Shown here piece by piece: positions 11,686 to 22,383 of a DNA stretch of 64,000 nucleotides (its first letter is position 1; each line of letters opens with the position of its first letter). Origin of the DNA: Papilionanthe hookeriana x Papilionanthe teres (Eukaryota > Streptophyta > Magnoliopsida > Asparagales > Orchidaceae); the NCBI GenBank assembly GCA_022702705.1, contig CM040425.1:5022001-5086000 (forward strand). Direction: 5' to 3'. A program made the translations under genes and the position numbers. Below the pieces are notes generated by a model, which was given only the letters and a program-made list of their open reading frames with translations, ran no database searches and was not told where the DNA came from.

Positions 11686-11760
11686 ACCATAGGGCTTTTG
11701 TAGCCTCTGATCTTGGGAACATTTCCTGAATTTTCCAAGGTCAGAGGCCATCCCTATGGT
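11686..11760 (+). other. long hairpin in Ogre-type LTR leader
   Basis: ACCATAGGG (11686-11694) pairs perfectly with CCCTATGGT (11752-11760). Inside, GCCTCTGATCTTGG (11703-11716) pairs with CCAAGGTCAGAGGC (11735-11748) over 14 positions with one G-U. The apical loop is 18 nt. A 23-bp stem in AT-rich DNA is unlikely to be chance. It lies downstream of the TATA box, so it would be in the RNA leader. Confidence 0.6.
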
Positions 11761-14700
11761 AAGTTATTAATTTTCCAAATTTTTGTGCCTATTTTAATAT
11801 TTTAATTCCAGTAATTAGCATGTTACTTAGAAAATTCTGGGAAAATTTGGGGAAGTATCTTAGGACCAGAGGACCCTAGGAAAATTATGGTTTGAGTTAA
11901 TTCATTAAGAATAACCCTAATTAGCCTAAATACTCAAAATTGAATTTTAAATAATTAGGATTAACCACACATTAAAATCACTTAAAAATAATTCTCCACT
12001 AATCTTTAGGATCAGGGGAGTCTCACATAAAAATTTGAAATCAATTGGAGGTGATTAACCCCACTAAATGGACTAATTAAGTTATATGACCAAAATTAAA
12101 CTTTAAAAATTCATAACTCTAAAAATACATTTTAAAAATTCACCAAAATGGTTTTGGGGCTTCTCTGATGTTAGGGGAGTCTAAAAAAATCAAAATTAAA
12201 ATTTTCTAAAAATCTTCATTTTTTAATCATATTTTAATATTTTAATAATTAAAAAAGTAATAAAAATCATAAAAATATTAAAAATCATAAAAATGTCATA
12301 TTTTGATTCATAATCACTTAGAAATAAACTAAATATTTTTCCTAAGTCTCTAGGTTAAGGTATTGAATTTTAAAGGCTTAAAACAGTTTTTAATATTAAA
12401 AAAATGAATTTCCTTACATTTCCACTAAATTAATTCTAATAAATCAAAGAAAAATCAGAAAAATATATAATTTGTTTCTCTGAATTCCTTGAGATTAGAG
12501 AGATTTATGAAAAATATAAAATCTATTTTTCAACTTTAATTTTATTTTATAATTAATTAACACTCCAAAACTTAAAATAATTATAATAAATAAAATATGA
12601 TTTGAAAAATCACCAAAATTGGTTCAAATGGTCCTCTAGTCAGTAGGAACATCCCATAATTTTTCTTAAGGACAGAAATCTTGCCTTAGTCATGTTGTCG
12701 AATTACAATTGAAAATCCCTATTTTTCATTAAGATAATTATATAAATTAAATTAAATTTAGAAAAATCACATTTTCTCCTCTAATGTCTTAATTGACATG
12801 TGAGTGAAGTGACATAAAAATTTTAAGTTCATTTGAGCTTAATTTGATGAGTTATGAAATGAACATGCTTAAAAGGATATAAAGGTAATTAAAGAATTTT
12901 AACCCTAATTAATATTTAGGTTTAATCAAGGGGAGGGTAAAATATCTGATTTTAAAAATTTCATTAGATGATTGAAATTTCGGGAAATTAAAGGGGTAGA
13001 AACCCATTAATCATATTGAAAATATTCAAAGTAAATTTTAATTAATTAAACAATTTGAATTTTGGAAGAATAAGTTAAAATTTGGATTATTAAGATTAGG
13101 GATATGATTTAAGAAGATATCAATTCTTTAATTTAAAATCCCTAAATGAATCACTTTAATAATATTCTACTCTTAATCAAACTCAAAAATGATAATTGAA
13201 ATTAACAATTAAATAATTAAAAGGAAAATAAATTTTAATTAAATTAAAAGCTTAAAACATTAAGTAATTTAACAATCAAATTGAAATAAATTTAAAACAT
13301 TAAAATTAATTTGAAATCACTTAAAAAAAAGCAAATCTAAAACAAACTTGAAATATCAAAATCAACCTAAAAAATAATTCATAATTAAAAATCAAACCAA
13401 TTAAAAATTAATTTAAAATATTTCAATCAAATTAAAATTAAATCATTAAAATCTAAATTGAATAATCTAAACACCTCTTTCAACCCAAATTAATCTAATA
13501 CATTAGGATCTTTTAAGATGTAAAGATTTAACTAAATTTAAAACAACTTGAACACTATTTCAAACTTAAAATTATTAAAATTTCATAAATAAATTAAACC
13601 ACTTTAAATCATCAATTCCAATTTTAAGTCATTAAAATCTTTAATAAACTGATTTGCCCTTAAAGGCTTGTGTTATCATAACTCTTAAATGGAGTATTAA
13701 GTGAAATGTTACTTTACTCACAGGATAATCAAACATCCTAATTCATTGAGCAAGAAACGAAACTTAACTAAATTCTTGGATGATTAATTCACCTAAACAA
13801 AGAAATTCATTTGGACTCGAAATAATCTCAGAAGTATTGAAAAGATGTTTAAGATTAGTCCTAAGCACTTTCTCAATATGAAGAGATGTTTCAAAAGAAT
13901 AACTGAACTTAATTGTTCTTTGATGAAGAAAATCATCCTTAACAAAACAAAAGAACCTAGACGTCATAGGCATTGACTAGCAATAGGATTAGGATTTTGG
14001 TAGACAACCAGAACCTTTCCTTAGCTTTACCTAGTTGTTTTCTTGAAAATATATAAATGTCTTAACATGTGTTTTAAGTGTAACTTGGAATGACGGGAAG
14101 ACCCTCCAGGTACGCTTTTATTTTATTGCAATTTACTTACCTGCACTGTACTTCACTTTTCTTGCATGTTAAACAAGATTGACACCCTGCATGAAAACTG
14201 AAACCTTTAGGATAGCCACAAAACTGAAACCCAAAACTAAATTAAAAGTCACAACAAGATAAAATTCACCGCCACAACATTCAAAATATAAAACAACTCA
14301 AAATTTAATCACAAATAGAACAACAAAACTGCAACTATAACTAAATTAAAACGTCTTGTTGGATGATCGGGAATACCTCGGATGATGTAACCTACGTGTT
14401 GCTAATGGGATTTCCCACGGTCTAAATGAAAGTGTGGAACTCATTCAGTTGAGTTTAGCAAATTCATCTAGACTAAGTGAATCCGATAAAAATAACGGTG
14501 CCGGAATGATGGAACCGTGAGATCTTAACCGGTGTTGTTATAATCAACTTTAAGATTCCCCTAATAAAACACTAAAGACATTTGGACTTTAAGACTTCTA
14601 AACCAAAACACTTCTCTCATCCCCTAATTTTCACCTTCTATAACAAAAAATCTGCAACAACAAGGAGCTCAGAGCACGGTGGGCAGCACGACCATCTTCG

Positions 14701-15576
14701 TCAGTAAAACTTGTGTCTACTTCAGCAAAACCTTTTCCTAGTTTTAAATAACCAAGCCATAGGATTTCGAGGTAGTTTGCCTAGTGAAACATAAATCCTC
14801 AACTTTTTGTTAGGCATTTGCATAATCATATTATGTAAATTAAGCCCTAACCGGTCTTAGGATTCCGAGGTAGTTGTTTGGTACGACATAAACCCTCACA
14901 TCTTCGAGGTTGTTTGTGTGATCATATCATACAAGCATAAGTCCTAATTAATTAAAATTGGCAGGATTACAACATTAAATAAACTCTCAAATTGAAGCCA
15001 AACAAATAGGATAGTTGGGAAGTTACCAGACTTGTCTCGAATCCGTGACATCCCCTACTTCTCCTCCATTGGATTCCTAAAATAACTGTTCCAAATTTGA
15101 TCCATTCCCAATTGAAATTTCCAAAATCCAATTGTTTGAAAACCTTAAACTTTGAAATTCTTGAGAGCAAAACCACTGATCATTATCGAGAGTTTTCTTA
15201 AATGATTTCCATCATTTAAGATATAATTAACTATAGGGGCTTGCCATTATAGGGAACTTTAAGAACCCAGGTAATATAACCCTACTTAATTCCTTTATAT
15301 TAGCAAGGGGAACTTGTCGGCTTAAAAAATTGGTTCACAGACCAAACGGATGTCACAAATCTTCTAGTTTATTTAATCAAGCCCCATCATTAAGCAGTGT
15401 GCCTATTCTTCAGAATAAATACACGGTTTGTGGTGCGGTGCTCGTTTATATAAACTATTTGGGATGTGAGATCAGTTTGATTTCATATCTTAAAATTTTC
15501 AAATTTAGAATTATTTTCAAAATCAATTACTACTTTCTAAATTATATATATATTTAAATTAAATTTAAAATTAAAA

Positions 15577-15639
15577 TTTGCCGACAATTTCTGGATGCGA
15601 CCCCCTTTTCAAAACACTTAACCTAAAAATTTGCCGACA
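15577..15639 (+). repeat. duplicated LTR end before the Ogre primer site
   Basis: TTTGCCGACAATTTCTGG (from 15578) and TTTGCCGACATATTTCTGG (from 15630) are near copies. The first is followed by a poor primer match, the second by a perfect one. The minus-strand LTR fragment at 57967 ends at the position of the first copy, so the LTR border may have moved. Confidence 0.55.
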
Positions 15640-15645
15640 TATTTC

Positions 15646-15664
15646 TGGCGACTCCGCTGGGGAC
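15646..15664 (+). promoter_or_regulatory. primer-binding site of Ogre-type element
   Basis: TGGCGACTCCGCTGGGGAC is the Arg-type tRNA primer site characteristic of Ogre elements. It identifies the family and fixes the LTR end. Confidence 0.9.
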
Positions 15665-16271
15665 TAGTTCCTCTCTCCATCGTGATCAGATGGTTTTGCT
15701 TTCATAAATCAGTAGTAAATCCATACCCCTAGTGGATCAAACTACCATTCTTCCGTTGAGATATCTTGTTCATTTCTGTCTTGAACATGTATGATCAACT
15801 CTTCTTGGATTTTAGAGCCACTGTTTAGACAACCCTAAACAGAGAGGTTCCAAAATCCTCCTTTTGTTACCTCTCATAAGAGGCGAGGTAGACCCCCAAT
15901 AGGTGTGTTAGAATAGGAACGATCTATTGATATGATTTCAATGTGAATTCAACCTCCTCTAAATCTCGGTCCAGGTCCGATTCTTCATTCCTCTCTGGGT
16001 TTGACTTGCTGCTAATAGGTCAAACTCAGATTTCACTCTGACAACCTTCCAATAAATCCATAAATAAAATCAAATTTTGTCAAAATTTCAAGCCAAAATA
16101 AAACTTCTCAAAACAAGACAAGTATACATTAATAAAAAAGAAAGAAACAAAAAAAAATTCACATGCTTAAAGGATGCCCAGTGCAAAGCAAGTTAAATTG
16201 AGTACTTTCGTTAAAACTGCAAAGCAAGAGACGTCACTAACTTCCAGAAATTCTTCAAATGATAGGAGACA
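15665..16271 (+). other. untranslated leader of Ogre-type element
   Basis: This noncoding stretch lies between the primer site and the first coding remnants. It is A-rich near the end, and no gene is seen. Confidence 0.6.
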
Positions 16272-17323
16272 ATGTCTTCACCCAAGTTGCTCTTTTCTTT
16301 TGCCTCTGAAGTGGAGTTTGCCGCCAATAGGAAGGAACTGCCTGACCTGGCAGTCATCAAGTTTGGAAAAAGATTCAACAGTGTTGAAACTAAGTTCGGG
16401 AATTTGTTTGTTGAAATGATGAAACCCGAAATGTGAAAGTCCGTTGAGCCTATTGTAGAGTTCAACTTGAAAATTGTTAAAGAGCTCCCTATGCCGAAGA
16501 AGGAATGGATTGAAAAGACTCTTCTATTGTTTTGAAGTATGCCGCTAGAAGCACTGGGACTTCTCTAAGGACTGCTTCAGCTCCTATTATTAGAGCCACC
16601 GTCACCACACCAACCATTTTGTTAGACAAAGGAAAAGAAATTTTACATAAGGAAGAGTCAGTCGACGCTTACACCCTACCTTTTTCCGGACTCAAAATTG
16701 GGTCCAATTCAAAGACTGCGCAACTATTGAAAGCACAAGAAAGAAAGCACAACTGGAAAAGTCTAAAAGTCGACCAGCCACGACAGCCCCGCCTGTCGCA
16801 GTGCCGCCAGCCGAGTCAGCGGCCTTCTCGGCAGAAACCACACGGACCGACACGCAGCCTGAAGGAGCTTTTAAGTAAGGAATATCCCTTTAAGGATGAA
16901 GCAGTGGCCAAAATGTTCCTCAACATGAGTAAGATGGTTGATGTTCAACTACCAGAGCCAAAAAAGCCAGAAGAGATCAGCGAGAAAGATCACCCCCAAT
17001 ACTGCCCATACCACCGGTTACTTGGCCACACCATAGAAAACTTTTTTGTCTTCAAGGATTGGCTCGAAAAGAATTTTAAAAGTGGGAACATAGCAATCCC
17101 GAAGGAATATTTAAAAGAACCTGAAAAATTTTCTGTGAATATGATTTCAGATGTTGCGCTTGGCTTTTATACAATAACGCCAGTGCTAGAGGGGATAAGT
17201 GATGTTGCTCAAAAGTCCCCGGTTGACCTAAAAATTCTCAAAGGAAGTTCGATTGAGTCCGCCATAGAGAAGCTCCGAGTTAACATTGCACAGCTATTTG
17301 AAGACCATAAAGAAGATGTCTAA
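16272..17323 (+). pseudogene. Ogre-type N-terminal fragment and first gag zinc-knuckle module
   Basis: An ATG at 16272 opens a short frame containing FASEVEFAANRKELPDL, broken by a stop near 16436. A longer frame from about 16532 to 17323 follows. In it, KEYPFKDEAVAKMFLNM, then KRPEE-like and CPYHRLLGHTIENFF segments match the gag C-terminal zinc-knuckle module of Ogre/Tat elements (CxxH...H...C). The last cysteine is replaced by phenylalanine here; the copy at 26458-26518 keeps it. The module ends with IPKEYLKEPEK. In an ordinary gag this module comes after the capsid, but here it precedes the capsid fragment at 17750, and a second knuckle follows at 18550. That points to duplication or internal recombination. 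Confidence 0.65.
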
Positions 17324-17557
17324 AATGGAAATTACAGCCTACCAGGTAGTTTTGCAGAAATCAACGTCATCGAGACGGAGGCCACACCATCATTGTGCGA
17401 CGCTCCTTTACCCACTAAGGAGAACACCACGGATGAGTTTCAAATGGCCATTCAACAGTGAGATGAGCAGATAGGTCAAATGAAGAAACAACTGGAGGAA
17501 ATAATGGTCGTCATGGCTACAATTTAAGGGCAGTCGCAGTCTTTACCAATAGCAAAT

Positions 17558-18380
17558 TTGGAAGCAAACCAACCAGAAATTGTTCATGTTATAGATGAAA
17601 GAAAAGAGTCCACCTCCAACAAACAACCGAAGAAGGATCTAGTCCAGGGTCCGATGCTGGAAAGTGACATTAAACAGATGGTGGAACAACAGGTGAAAGA
17701 AGCCCTGGTCCAATCAGAAATGGAGGAATCAGTTTCAAAGGGTAGACCTTACCCAGAAGAGTTTGATACCGTTCAGTACCCTAGAGGTTTCGTATCACCC
17801 TTGTTCAAAACTTTTGACGGAACTGGAAATCCCCGACAGCATGTTGCACACTTCCGAGCAAGCTGCTGCAACGCGAGGGGTAGCGAAGCACTTTTGTTTC
17901 GCTAATTTGTGAATAGCCTCACTGGAGCTGCTTTTGATTGGTATGCAGAGTTGCCAAATGGTTCGCTAAGAAAATTTATAGAAATGGAGAATCTTTTTGT
18001 TAAACGGTTTGGTGGAGCTCAACACCATATCACCGTTGGTGATCTTGTGGTAGAGAAAAAGAAACCAGATGAAACCTTGGTGGAATACATCTTGCATTAG
18101 AGAAATCTCAGCCACAGTTTCAAGAGTAGCACGCAGTTGAAATCCTTCTAAAGAGCATTCACGGTCCAGTTGGTCTCTTGCTCAAGGGATTCACCATCAA
18201 GACTTTCGAAATGTTACTTAATAAAGCCGGAAGAATTCAAGAAGAAGCTAAACAACTTGGTTTTCTTGGAAAAGCCAACAAACTAGAGCCAACGAAGATA
18301 TTCGAGAAGGAATCTGAGACAGTTGCTATGGTTAACAGGGGAAAGCGACAATTACAAGTACACGCCGAACAACACTAGCG
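17558..18380 (+). pseudogene. Ogre-type gag, capsid part
   Basis: The fragment opens with a charged region (QMVEQQVKEALVQSEMEES). The retrotransposon gag capsid domain follows: YPRGFVSPLFKTFDGTGNP, a stop at about 17905, then LTGAAFDWYAELPNG and VKRFGGAQHHITVGDL up to about 18100. The remainder (18178-18378) carries LLKGFTIKTFEMLLNKA in a shifted frame. The same segments occur in the second Ogre-type gag (25800-26210) in the same order. Two stops and at least two frameshifts make it non-coding today. Confidence 0.75.
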
Positions 18381-18462
18381 GACCTTCCAACGTCCCAGGC
18401 AGAACGCTCAACAATCCTTTCAGCAAAGACTTTACCAGACGAGTGAAAGACAAGTTCCAACA

Positions 18463-18789
18463 ATGGTTGCTCGAACAAATAAGGTGTACACTTTTAAGGA
18501 CGAAGCAACAATAAAGATGTTTCACAATTTAATCAAGAAGCCTGAATTCCGGTTACCGGAGCCAAAAAGACCGGATGAAATCAACAAGAAAGGACATCCA
18601 AGATACTGTCCATACCACAGGTTCGTTGGACACACCATAGAAGAGTGTTTCAAAGACTGGCTTGAAGAGAATTTCAAGAATGGGAACGTAACAATCCCGG
18701 AAGAATATTTGAAAGGAACCTGAAAATGGTTCCATCAATATGATTTCAGTCGATTTGTTTGTTCTAACCTATTCCTACGCATATCGCTA
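18463..18789 (+). pseudogene. Ogre-type gag, second zinc-knuckle module; element then lacks pol
   Basis: YTFKDEATIKMFHNLIKKPEF leads into the knuckle CPYHRFVGHTIEECF. A short in-frame loss removes the FVF residues that normally follow, so FKDWLEENFK comes directly after. It ends with IPEEYLKGT, then in another frame SINMISVDLFV. Homology to the second gag copy stops near 18790 and 3' noncoding sequence begins at once. No protease, RT, RNase H or integrase motifs occur between here and the 3' LTR, so this is a pol-less derivative that would need enzymes from another element. Confidence 0.75.
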
Positions 18790-20773
18790 ATGAATGAAAT
18801 GCCTCTTGGCTACTATTGTACTACTTTTGTTGCTAAGAGAAGATATTAGTATGATCAGTATTGGTATGCACCATCTCTCTTACTGCAATGAATGAAAGAC
18901 AAGAAGTTTGTTTTTGTCCAGAATTGTTCAATATTTGGAAAGCTCAAATTTGGATATTTTACTAAGATTACGACTTCAGAAAGAATGAAATTTATGCCCT
19001 AATGGCTGGGTCCTTCACTTTAAGGAATTCAGACTGAGTCCTAAGTAAATTTTGAAATGAAGCAGTGTGCTTGAAATACGAGTAATTGATCCAGGATATC
19101 AAGAGTCTTTTAATTTTGCTGTCATGTGACTGGGTCCAGACTTTTGGATGAGTTATAATATCCCAGGATTCATATTAAGAGACATTTCAGAATTATTATT
19201 TAGGGGAGTTTGGACATTCAAAATCTTTAACAGAAATATGTCTTACCAGATACAATAATTCTCAGAAAATAAAAGGAGCAAAAAAAAACAGAGAGGGATA
19301 CTTTTCTGTGAAGATTCAACTGAGGAGAAGCTTGAGGTGAGCACAAAATCAAAAACTGGTGTCCCAATCTAGACATTCAAAATCTTTAACATGTGCTCCA
19401 CTAGATATAGTAATCCTCAATAAAAAAAAGAAGTAAAGAGAAGCTAAAAAAAAAAGAAATAAAAAGGCTCCCTGAGAAGAAGCTTGAGGCAAGCATATAA
19501 TCAAAAATTGGTGTCTTAATCCTCCCCCGATTAATAAAACTTGAAAGGCTACCTTAAGAAGTCTCCTCTGATATTATGCTTTGAAGAGAGTCAAGTGATT
19601 TTATGTCTTTTGGTCGGTCATTAGTTGACTCAGAAATATCTTTGGACAATGAAAAATATTTCTATCACATGAGCATAAATTTTGAAATCTGCTTAGGTTC
19701 AGAAAGAAAGAATTGAAGTAGAGGGTCCTGTTATTCGCAATTGATGGAATTCAATCCCGAAGTCATATCATTCAACTCCAACATCAATTCAAAGAGCATC
19801 AGAACGACTTCTTAAAGATAACTTGTACAATACTTACAAATCAGTATCAAAGAAACGACAATCGTTGCGACAGAGCTACAAAGTTACAACATTTCCATCT
19901 GTGGTGTATGTAGAAATAACACATTTTTGTAGGTACTTGAAACGATATAATTCCAATAGTACCTCGAAGACTAGGTCATTTTCTACAAATATTTTCGGTC
20001 AGTGGACGATACCTTAAGGAGAACTGCGCATCGTGATGTTTCAAAGACAATCTCATTCTACGAAGCACAGATGTCGCACTTACTTATGACTGGGTCCAAA
20101 TCCTAACTAAAAAATAATAATAATAAAAAAATGAAAAATCATGAAACATAAATGAATAAAATAAAACTTCACAAAAAGAAAAAACCAACAATAAATTCCC
20201 CAACGAATGACAACAAATAAATAAAAAAAATGAAAACTAAAAAAAGAAATTGAATAAGATAACGAAACAAACTTCAAATCAAAACGAAACTTAAAATCAA
20301 AATGAAATCCGAAATTGAATTGAAATATAAATCAAGACGAACTCAAATCATCAAAAAAAAATCTCAACATTAAAAATAAACCTCAAATCAGAATCTCCAA
20401 TCTGTACTCTCAAATCTAATCTCAATTTGAATCTCAAATCAAATCCCAATAAAATTCAAATTCAAAACTTCCAAATCTAAAATCCAATCCCTTCAATTCT
20501 CTCCCTTGTCTGAGATAAGAGCGGTCGATTCCATTGACACGGAGCCACGAGGTTTTCGATTTGGTTCTGATGGCGAGGAATCATATCCAATCCAAACCAG
20601 TAACTTTTCGATCAACTCTTTTGAATGGGGTATGTAGCATCCACATATTCCCTCCTAATCCGTTTCTTTCCACAAAAATCTTTTACAACTTTCATGAAAT
20701 TCTCGAAACACCAAAATTCTACACTTTTCAAATCGACACTACAAATCTTTGCAAATCAATCGCGAAACCAATA
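18790..20773 (+). other. 3' noncoding region of Ogre-type element, first part
   Basis: There is no coding signal. It contains the phrase 'ATGGCTGGGTCC' and variants several times, a duplicated ~150-bp module (19210-19525) and A-rich low-complexity stretches (20100-20470). Confidence 0.65.
19210..19525 (+). repeat. twofold 3' module resembling the Athila 3' module
   Basis: Two copies begin ATTCAAAATCTTTAACA (19213 and 19374) and contain AGATA-AATCCTCA-like words, purine-rich runs and GAGAAGCTTGAGG, then ATCAAAAAYTGGTGTC. The order and words match the 3' module of the Athila-type elements (for example 1606-1780). Confidence 0.6.
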
Positions 20774-21735
20774 TCAAATTTTAGAGGTTGAGGATTTTAC
20801 ATCCGATACCGCATTGCTTTAGGATTCCTTCCTATCGCAATGATTCATATCAAATATCAAATTTTAGAGGTTGAGGATTTTACTTCCGATACCGCATTGC
20901 TTTAGGTTCTTTTCCTATCGCAATGGTTCAAATTGAAAATCAAATTTTAGAGGTTGAGGATTTTACATCCGATACCGCATTGCTTTAGGATCTTTCCCTA
21001 TTGCAATGGTTTAATTCAAAAAATCAAATTTTAGAGGTTGAGGATTTTACTTCTGATACTGCATTGCTTTAGGTTCTTTCTCTATCGCAATGGTTCAAAT
21101 AAAAAAAAATCAAATTTTAGAGGTTGAGGATTTTAAATCCGATACCGCATTGCTTTAGGTTCTTCCTTATCGCAATGGTTCAAATCAAAATCAAATTTTA
21201 GAGGTTGAGGATTTTACATCCGATACCGCATTGCTTTAGGTTCTTTCCCTATTGCAATGGTTCAAATCAAAAATCAAATTTTAGAGGTTGAGGATTTTAC
21301 ATCCGATACCGCATTGCTTTAGGATCTTTCCCTATTGCAATGGTTCATATCGAAAATCAAATTTTAGAGGTTGAGGATTTTACATCCGATACCGCATTGC
21401 TTTAGGATCTTTCCTTATTGCAATGGTTCAAATAAAAAATCAAATTCTAGAGGTTGAGGATTTTACATCCGAAACCACATTGCTTTAGGATTCCTTTCTA
21501 TCGCAATGGTTCAAATTTAAAATTTCAAATTCTAGAGGTTGATGATTTTACATCTGAAACCGCATTGCATTAGGATTCCTTCTTCTCGCAATGGTTCAAA
21601 TTTAAAATTTTTAGAGGTTGAGGATCCCAGCATCCGATACCACATTGTTTTGCAATGATCTCCTTTCAAGTTCTAGAGGTTGAGGATCCTAGCATCCGAT
21701 ACCGCATTGCTTTAAGATTCTTTCCTATCGCAATG
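20774..21735 (+). repeat. 83-bp tandem array in 3' region of Ogre-type element
   Basis: About twelve units of 81-86 bp begin TCAAATTTTAGAGGTTGAGG. The first ten start at 20774, 20857, 20940, 21024, 21110, 21191, 21274, 21357, 21440 and 21525; two more diverged ones follow. Each contains GATACCGCATTGCTTTAGG and ATCGCAATGGTTCA, so GCATTGC and GCAATG could pair within a unit. Tandem arrays in the 3' region are known for Ogre elements and have seeded satellites in legumes. Confidence 0.9.
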
Positions 21736-21763
21736 GTCCAAGTTAAAGTTCTCATCGTAGAAC

Positions 21764-21883
21764 ATCAATTCTCGAGGCTGGAGCCGAACTTCCAGTTCTC
21801 AAATCAATTCTCGAGGTTGGAGCTGAACTTCCAGTTCTCATTTAAATTCCAAGGCTGGAGCCGAACTTCCATCTCTCATTCCA
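21764..21883 (+). repeat. three short tandem units after the 83-bp array
   Basis: Three units of about 38-40 bp share the core GGCTGGAGCCGAACTTCCA, or a near copy. They are a separate array from the 83-bp one. Confidence 0.7.
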
Positions 21884-22383
21884 ATTCGATTAATTCATAT
21901 TACCAAATTCAAACTTTTCTCGCAAACTTTCGCGAATGGAATTATTTGAAACCTCAAATTCAGATTCAAAATCAACATTTTCAACTTAAATGAAATCACA
22001 CATAAACTAAACTAAAATTCCAAACCTCAAATTCAAAATAAAATTTTAAACTTCAAATTCATAACTCCAAATCTTTAACTCAAATCTTGAAAATTTCAAT
22101 TTTAAGCTCTAAATCAAATCAGACTGTGTCCCCCTTCAGAATGTGGAATTTTAAATTCTTTTGCTTCATTTTGAAGGATTTCACATTTCCTCCCCAGCGA
22201 GAGTTCGGTAGACTTCCATAGTGAAAATCCACCAGATACTCCCCAGCTGGAACTTTCTTCGCTCCCTCTGTTTATTCTGAGAGAGTTGTTTTTGATGTCT
22301 GTGTTGGTTCAGTTGATCTCTTCGATCAATGCCAATACACGCGGTGTGCTCCTTTAGCACACCACAACTATTGGGGGTCCATT
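21884..22383 (+). other. 3' end of Ogre-type internal region
   Basis: Noncoding. A hairpin GGTGTGCT/AGCACACC with a 5-nt loop (22343-22363) stands just before the G-rich tract ATTGGGGGTCC (22370-22380), which is the likely polypurine tract ahead of the 3' LTR. Confidence 0.65.

Larger units (their letters stand above)
8281..15639 (+). repeat. 5' LTR of Ogre-type element
   Basis: The LTR starts TGTTGACCTC and ends GCCGACA, followed by an Arg-type primer-binding site; 22384 onward repeats its first part. At 7359 bp it is longer than the several-kb LTRs usual for Ogre elements. Order: C-rich U3 (8281-10440), a GC-richer block with a TATA box (10440-11460), a very AT-rich stretch (11460-13650), then a 3' part with GC patches (14340-14530). 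The minus-strand fragment at 57967-58800 matches its end. I see no nested element inside it, but a decayed insertion in the AT-rich part cannot be excluded. Compared with the 3' LTR it has about 210 extra bases near 9510-9718. Short open frames here (for example 10301-10546) look accidental. Confidence 0.8.

Noticed and set aside
20774..21735. CRISPR-like regular repeats
   Set aside because: The units are contiguous 83-bp tandem copies with no unique spacers, in a plant retrotransposon 3' region.
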